A DNA stretch of 22,850 nt from Isotricha intestinalis (Eukaryota > Ciliophora > Litostomatea > Vestibuliferida > Isotrichidae): positions 1 through 22,850 of the forward strand of contig JAJJLU010003957.1 in the NCBI GenBank assembly GCA_023807065.1, read 5' to 3'. The notes beneath the pieces are model-generated. The model did not search any database. It saw only the letters and a list, made by a program, of their open reading frames with translations, and was not told the DNA's origin. The position numbers were made by a program, and so were the translations under genes. The first letter of the stretch is position 1; each line of letters begins with the position of its first letter. Positions 17,875 to 22,850 of the stretch are shown piece after piece.

Positions 17875-19707
17875 TTAATTTACTGCAGTCCTAAATTTTT
17901 CTTCTATTGCATTTTTTTTATCTGAAAATAATTTTTCATAAACTGCATCACTTTGATTAGGATCAATAAATTTCATTTTAGTTAAGTCAACATATTCTTC
18001 TTTAGTTTTCTTTAAAATATAATCAAAACTTTTTTTATTATCTCCACTTCCTTCTTTCAAAGCTTTCATTCCACAATTATAATAAGCGACAATACATTTC
18101 ATCATTCCTGCAGTTTTTTTCAAAGGACATTTAAAATCATATTCAGTAAATGAATTTTGTTGTAAAAAATCATTTTTAATAATTTTAGCAACTTCCAAAG
18201 TCAATTTCTGATCTTCACTTAAAGAATCTTTCCCAATTAATTGAACAACTTCAGTTAAATCTTCTTCATCTTGTAAAATTCTTTTAATATCATTTTTACA
18301 TTCAACAAAATCACTATCAAACGAGTTAAAATAACTTTCTAAAGTACTTTCATATTTAGAATAAGAAGTAAGCCAATTAACAGCAGGGAAATGAGTTCTT
18401 TGTGCTAATTTCTTATCCAATCCCCAAAATACTTGAACATTATATAAAGTATTCACAGTTACTGGGTCTGAGAAGTCTCCTCCTGGTGGAGACACCGCCC
18501 CCACAATGGACACAGATCCTGTTCTATCAGGGGAGCCTAAGCACTTCACTGCACCAGCTCTCTCGTAGAATTGAGCTAATTTACTTGCTAAGTAAGCAGG
18601 GTAACCTGAATCAGCAGGCATTTCAGCAAGACGACCTGATATTTCTCTTAAAGCTTCTGCCCAACGAGATGTTGAATCTGCCATCATAGAAACATTATAT
18701 CCCATATCACGAATATATTCAGCAAGGGTAATTCCTGTATATATTGATGCTTCTCTAGCAGCAACTGGCATATTTGATGTATTTGCAACTAATATTGTTC
18801 TCATCATTATATTATGTTCAACACCATTTACTATTGTTTTCAATTCTGGAAATTCTTTCAAGACTTCTGCCATTTCATTACCTCTTTCACCACATCCTAC
18901 ATAAACTACTGCTTGACTATTCGAATGTTTACTCAATGCTTGTGATATACATGTTTTTCCACATCCGAAAGCACCTGGTATGGCACATGTTCCTCCTAAC
19001 ACAGAAGGGAACAAAGCATCAAGAACTCTTTGTCCAGTTAATAAAGGTTCAGTTCCTGGCATTTTTTCAGCACAAGGTCTAGCTTGTCTAACAGGCCAAA
19101 AATGACTCATACAATATTTTCTCATTTTCCCATCAGTATCAATTTCAATAATAGGAGTATTAACATTATAATTACCTTCAGGTTGTATTTCATTAACTCT
19201 TCCTTTTGCTTTAGGAGGAAGCATTATTTTATGTTCATAAAACAAATCATTTTCCTTAACATACCCAATGACATCACCACCAGTAAGTAATTGTCCTTGT
19301 TTTAATTTAACAGGAGTAAATAACCATTCTTTTTCAGGATTAAGAGAAGGGACATCAATACCTCTAGGGACATACACACTCTTAGTAATATCAGCAATGA
19401 CAGAAAGAGGTCTTTGAATACCATCAAAGATTTGTTCAAAGAGACCTGGTCCTAATTGCACTGCTAATGGTGAACCTGTTCTTAATACGGGATCACCTAC
19501 TGTTAAACCAGAAGTGTCTTCATAACATTGAATTGATGCTGTGTCTTTTTCTAATTTTATAACTTCTCCTACTAATTTATCCCATCCTATTTTTACTAAT
19601 TCATACATTTTTGCTCCTGCCATATTTTCTGCTACTACTAAGGGACCTGATACTTTTATTATTTTTCCATATTTTGATTCATCTTCTTCTTCATCAATAT
19701 TATACAT
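17875..19707 (-). CDS. VMA1: V-type H+-ATPase catalytic subunit A
   Basis: This 610-aa protein is the ATP-hydrolysing A subunit of the V1 sector, driving proton pumping into vacuoles, endosomes and lysosomes. The N-terminal beta-barrel ([20 protein letters not shown], about 12-31) and the A-specific insert region (about 120-200) are present. The Walker A loop GAFGCGKT is at 245-252 and GERGNE at 273-278 includes the catalytic glutamate (E274). Further on are the Walker B region with [40 protein letters not shown] and the C-terminal helical domain. Length matches the family (about 615), with no intein and no introns. The start [14 protein letters not shown] is the first ATG before the conserved barrel. 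Codons for residues around 385-425 (18455-18560) are strikingly GC-richer than the rest of the gene. The gene is divergent from the RING/B-box gene across about 200 bases. Confidence 0.98.
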   Translation of the reverse strand: MYNIDEEEDESKYGKIIKVSGPLVVAENMAGAKMYELVKIGWDKLVGEVIKLEKDTASIQCYEDTSGLTVGDPVLRTGSPLAVQLGPGLFEQIFDGIQRPLSVIADITKSVYVPRGIDVPSLNPEKEWLFTPVKLKQGQLLTGGDVIGYVKENDLFYEHKIMLPPKAKGRVNEIQPEGNYNVNTPIIEIDTDGKMRKYCMSHFWPVRQARPCAEKMPGTEPLLTGQRVLDALFPSVLGGTCAIPGAFGCGKTCISQALSKHSNSQAVVYVGCGERGNEMAEVLKEFPELKTIVNGVEHNIMMRTILVANTSNMPVAAREASIYTGITLAEYIRDMGYNVSMMADSTSRWAEALREISGRLAEMPADSGYPAYLASKLAQFYERAGAVKCLGSPDRTGSVSIVGAVSPPGGDFSDPVTVNTLYNVQVFWGLDKKLAQRTHFPAVNWLTSYSKYESTLESYFNSFDSDFVECKNDIKRILQDEEDLTEVVQLIGKDSLSEDQKLTLEVAKIIKNDFLQQNSFTEYDFKCPLKKTAGMMKCIVAYYNCGMKALKEGSGDNKKSFDYILKKTKEEYVDLTKMKFIDPNQSDAVYEKLFSDKKNAIEEKFRTAVN

Positions 19708-19913
19708 TATTTTTATATTAATTTTTTTTATTGTTTATTTTATTTTTTATATATCAATTTTTGTTTTTTTGGAAGAAAGAAAATTGTTTTAATTCTTTTA
19801 ATTGTTAAGATAAATAAATCAATTAAATTAAAAATTATGTGGAATTAAAAAATTAGATTAAATTTTTAAATTATTAATTATAAATTATTAAATTAAAAAA
19901 AAAACAGACAAAA
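19708..19913. promoter_or_regulatory. Shared intergenic region between divergent V-ATPase A and RING/B-box genes
   Basis: About 206 bases separate the two start codons, so promoters for both strands must lie here or in the adjoining genes. It is T-rich next to the V-ATPase start and A-rich next to the RING start. I cannot name a specific element. Confidence 0.4.
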
Positions 19914-21191
19914 ATGCAAATTGAGACTTTCGAACAAGAAAATTTAGAAGAAAAAATTTACAAATGTCCAAATTGTAATCAAAATTATTCAATTGACAAT
20001 AATAAAATTCCCTTAATACTTCCATGTGGACATATAATTTGTAAAAAATGTTTAATTGAAATTTCAAATATAAATCAATTTATAAGTTGTCCAATAGACA
20101 CTAAAATTTTCACACAAGAAATTTATACTTTCAAAATTTTTCAACCATTTTTACAAAAAATTCAAAAAAAAAATGAATTAAAAGAATTTATTTGTTCAAT
20201 TCATAATGATAAAAAAATTAAATATATTTGTGAATATGATAATGAAACTTTTTGTTCTAAATGTTTAATTAATCATAATCAACATCCTCATAAAATTTTA
20301 AATTTTGAACCTAATAAAGAAAGAATTAACAATGAAATTGAAATTGTTTTTAAACAAATTAATCTTTTAAAAGAAGAATTTAATTCAAAGAATAAAAAAT
20401 TAGATGAATTTCAAAATATTCTTAAAAAAAAATTAGAAGAAGAAACTTTGAAATTAAAAAATGAAATTAAAACAATAATTAATTCTTTCATAGAAATACA
20501 AAAATTATATGAAGAAAAAATATTAAATTTTTATAATTTCCAATATGATAAAATAGAAGAAAGAAAATTAAATATAAATTTAATTTCAAATGAAATTAAA
20601 TTATTGAATGAAAAAATAAATTCTTTCCAAAATAAATATAAATATAAAATGAATATAATATATAATGAAATAATAGAAGAAAAAAATAATATAATATATA
20701 ATTATGAACAATTAAAAAGAAAAAATATAATAAATTCAAATAAATATGAAGAAACATTTGAAGAACTTCAATTACCTAAAATAATATTTAATGAAAATTT
20801 AAAAAAGAATTTGATTCAAAATATAATAATATTAGATTCAGAAAATTATTTAAATAAAATAAGAAATAATATAGAAAAGGATATTTTAGAAAAAAGATCT
20901 GAATCATCAGAAAAAAATTATTCAAATAAAAAAATAAATTCTTTAAGAAAAGGAAGTGATCCAACAAATCAAACTAAATTTTATAATAGATTTAAATTAG
21001 AAGGAAAAGATAATAAACCAGTTTTAATAAATGATAATATTATCAATTCTCATTTTGATGTAAAATATTATGAAAATAATAATAATATTTTAAAAAAAAC
21101 TATAAAGAAAAAAAGAGGTTTAAGTAAAAAAAGTGGAACTAATAATACTACTTCAACTAGTAAACAAAGTAAACATGATTTTGCATTTTAA
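19914..21191 (+). CDS. TRIM-like RING, B-box and coiled-coil protein (425 aa)
   Basis: The frame runs from ATG at 19914 to TAA. A RING finger occupies 18-62: C18-x2-C21, C38-G-H40, C43-x2-C46, C59-P-I-D62. The last ligand is Asp instead of Cys, a variant that is also found in RBX1. A type-2 B-box follows at 94-126: C94-x2-H97, C106-x2-D109, C114-x2-C117, H121 and H126. A long coiled coil occupies about 130-285, and the C-terminus is basic and disordered. This is the RBCC layout of TRIM proteins, normally E3 ubiquitin ligases that self-associate through the coiled coil. No C-terminal SPRY, NHL or other reader domain is seen, so the substrate is unknown. Confidence 0.85.
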   Translation: MQIETFEQENLEEKIYKCPNCNQNYSIDNNKIPLILPCGHIICKKCLIEISNINQFISCPIDTKIFTQEIYTFKIFQPFLQKIQKKNELKEFICSIHNDKKIKYICEYDNETFCSKCLINHNQHPHKILNFEPNKERINNEIEIVFKQINLLKEEFNSKNKKLDEFQNILKKKLEEETLKLKNEIKTIINSFIEIQKLYEEKILNFYNFQYDKIEERKLNINLISNEIKLLNEKINSFQNKYKYKMNIIYNEIIEEKNNIIYNYEQLKRKNIINSNKYEETFEELQLPKIIFNENLKKNLIQNIIILDSENYLNKIRNNIEKDILEKRSESSEKNYSNKKINSLRKGSDPTNQTKFYNRFKLEGKDNKPVLINDNIINSHFDVKYYENNNNILKKTIKKKRGLSKKSGTNNTTSTSKQSKHDFAF

Positions 21192-21527
21192 ATTTATTGA
21201 TTTTTTATTATTTTATATATTTGTTTTCAAATTATTGATTATATATTTTCATTCTTGGAATTTATTGTAAATTTTATATTTTATCTGATTGTTTTTCCTT
21301 AATTTAAATAAATTTAATCTTTGAGTTTATTAATTTATATATATATATATTTTTTATTATGTTTTATAATTTTGTTTTCATTTTAAATTATATAAAAAAA
21401 CATTTATAAAAAAGGTTTTAAAATTGAGACATAGAATAAATATTATCTTAAGGTAAAAATTAAAAAAATAGATAATGAGTTAAAGAATGAAATATTTATA
21501 ATATTATTAAAAAATAAATAATTGATT
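21192..21527. other. Intergenic A+T-rich stretch with a TA microsatellite
   Basis: There is no gene signal. A TA dinucleotide run lies at about 21336-21351. Confidence 0.45.
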
Positions 21528-21785
21528 TTAACTAAAATTTCTATTAACAACAATATCAACAGAATTAAAAGGTTTACAAAATATATCATCAATAAAATAT
21601 TACCTTTCAGAATTTTCATATTTCTAATATAACACCTTTGTAATTGTGATGATAAACAAGTAAGAAAAACTAATAGTTCATCTCCATTAATATTAACATG
21701 ATTCACTTAAAACTTGAAAAATTCCACGTGAACCTTCATAAATTCATTTTAAAAAAGTATGAAAATCAATATAATATTGATTTAG
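21528..21785 (-). pseudogene. Broken minus-strand gene remnant, family unknown
   Basis: Coding-like pieces follow in order on the minus strand but in different frames: NQYYIDFHTFLK, TGA, IYEGSRGIFQVLSES; then NINGDELLVFLTCLSSQLQ; then KYENSER, TAA, YFIDDIFCKPFNSVDIVVN and RNFS before TAA at 21528-21530. Each piece has balanced amino acid use unlike translated A+T noise, which argues for a former gene with at least three breaks. The single long frame in this region (87 codons) mixes one true piece with a hydrophobic out-of-frame end. I could not place micro-introns that repair it. Confidence 0.45.
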
Positions 21786-21943
21786 GAAAATTTTATTTAT
21801 ATATGAAAGAAAGAATGGTTATTCTTGGTTGTATATAATTATATAATTTTAAATTATTTAATCTATTCAACAAAAAAACTTAACTATAATTCTATGATAC
21901 TTTTTCTAAATACAAAAATACAAAAAATAAATATCATATTTAA

Positions 21944-22022
21944 ATGACAGATGATTATGAAGCTATAATAGAAATGAATAATAGAATTTTAGAAGGAAAA
22001 GAAGAAGAAAAAAAAGAAGCAG

Positions 22023-22053
<31 letters not shown>

Positions 22054-22850
22054 AGAAGAAGAAGAAGAAAAAGATGATGATTTTGAAACAAGTTATTTAA
22101 CATCAAAAAAAAGAAAAGAATTAAGTTCAATATTTGAAAGATTAAAAAAAGAATTAGATGAAAAAGAATGTTCTCTTAAAAAAGTATATAAGAAATATAT
22201 TCCAAAAACAAAAGATTTTCAAAAGAAAAAAATTGATAAATCATTTAAAAATTCAGTTCAACTTTTTTTTAGTTTTTATATTTTTGCTCCTTTATTTAGT
22301 ATATTTAATTTAATTGGAATTTATCAAGCAATAGGAATAATGAAATCAATATTTGAAAAAATAAAAGAACAAATTTTAATTATATTAAAAAAAAAAATAT
22401 TATTTATAAATTTTGAACTAGATAAAGAAAAGACTTTTTTTGAAATATATAAAATTCAAAATTTTAATCAAATATTAGATATAAATTTAATGATGATTAC
22501 TTCATTTATAGGAATAATTTTAATGAATTTTAGAGGATTTAGATTTACTACTTTTTTTGTTGTTCTAATTAATTCAATTTCTATTTTTTTACTTACTTTA
22601 TTTGATTTTTTAAGAGATAAAAAAAAAGAAGCAGAATTATTTCAAATAATTTTTTTATTTTTAGTATATCTTTTAATGTTAATTTCAACTGGAGGAAGTG
22701 CATTATTATCTCATCAAATTATTATTGATGGTTTAAGAAAATTTTCTGAATTAAAAGAAAAGATGAAAGATGAAGATAATAATAAAATAAATGATATAAA
22801 TACTTTAAATGATATAAATACTATTAATGATTTAAATGATGAAATTGAAG
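21944..22850 (+). CDS. Multi-pass membrane protein with acidic N-terminus (partial, runs off the right edge)
   Basis: ATG at 21944 (MTDDYEAIIEMNNRILEGKE) opens a frame that stays open for 302 codons to the window end. Residues 17-46 are an almost pure Glu/Lys/Asp tract. Residues 50-103 are charged and helical. Hydrophobic segments follow at about 104-132 (QLFFSFYIFAPLFSIFNLIG), 181-196, 201-223 (FTTFFVVLINSISIFLLTLF) and 233-257, the last containing STGGSALLSHQ. Then comes a charged stretch and an Asn/Asp repeat (NDINTLNDINTINDLND). At least four membrane helices are present, and the protein continues beyond the window. I do not recognise a transporter or channel signature; unnamed multi-pass proteins of this type are common in ciliates. 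Confidence 0.75.

Noticed and set aside
18402..19792. Several plus-strand frames opposite V-ATPase A
   Set aside because: They are antisense shadows of a certain, highly conserved gene.
21443..21706. 87-codon minus-strand frame taken as one gene
   Set aside because: Only its middle is coding-like; the hydrophobic end is out of frame with the more convincing DDIFCKPFNSVD reading, so it is treated as part of a pseudogene.
1..22850. Reassigned stop codons (ciliate Gln or Trp codes)
   Set aside because: The intact genes VMA1, MON1, YOS1 and RING/B-box contain no internal stops and end at TAA or TGA where their families end; in-frame stops occur only in sequences that also have frameshifts or introns.
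1..22850. tRNA, rRNA, CRISPR, transposase or bacterial-type operon
   Set aside because: I saw no GC-rich cloverleaf-sized islands between genes, no regular short direct repeats with spacers and no transposase or integrase motifs.

Overview
The window is nuclear DNA of a very A+T-rich microbial eukaryote (roughly four-fifths A+T by eye). The evidence is V-ATPase subunit A, the MON1 vesicle-fusion protein, a Yos1/IER3IP1-type ER-Golgi protein, a RING/B-box protein, an ankyrin protein, and spliceosomal introns of only about 20-31 nt with GTAA...TAG ends. Genes stop at TAA, TAG and TGA, and none needs a reassigned codon, so the standard code fits. Tiny introns, extreme A+T and one lineage-type protein (15078-15905) make a ciliate my best guess. 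A litostome or rumen-type ciliate with standard code is possible, but this is inference and another A+T-rich protist is not excluded.

Region 1-6640 is dominated by a diverged inverted repeat with arms at about 1-1168 and 5453-6640. The right arm runs into an intact 445-aa zinc-knuckle/coiled-coil gene on the minus strand (6038-7375). The left arm carries the 3' part of a second, frameshifted copy. Between the arms lie a BspA-type leucine-rich-repeat gene that is open for about 695 codons and then decays through many frameshifts, a four-copy tandem repeat of about 95 nt, and the remnant of a small helical protein.

Region 7376-12832 holds housekeeping-like genes: MON1 (plus), a three-exon basic/ankyrin gene (plus), and a three-exon Yos1 gene (minus) that only appears once two micro-introns are removed. 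A coding-like fragment with its own probable 20-nt intron ends 14 nt before MON1.

Region 13267-17743 holds two tandem secreted-protein paralogs on the minus strand (one intact, one frameshifted with a proline repeat tail), a 275-aa protein of probable ciliate type, a possible 33-aa membrane peptide, and an unrecognised basic 295-aa protein. Region 17875-21191 is a divergent pair: V-ATPase subunit A (minus) and a TRIM-like RING/B-box/coiled-coil protein (plus). The right end has a broken minus-strand gene and the first 302 codons of a multi-pass membrane protein that runs off the window.

There is no obvious operon or defence-like system. Three genes (V-ATPase A, MON1, Yos1) serve the endomembrane system, but I read that as coincidence. 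The most distinctive biology is the micro-intron architecture, the diverged inverted repeat around a decaying LRR gene, the density of pseudogenes beside intact genes, and a short GC-rich patch inside V-ATPase A.
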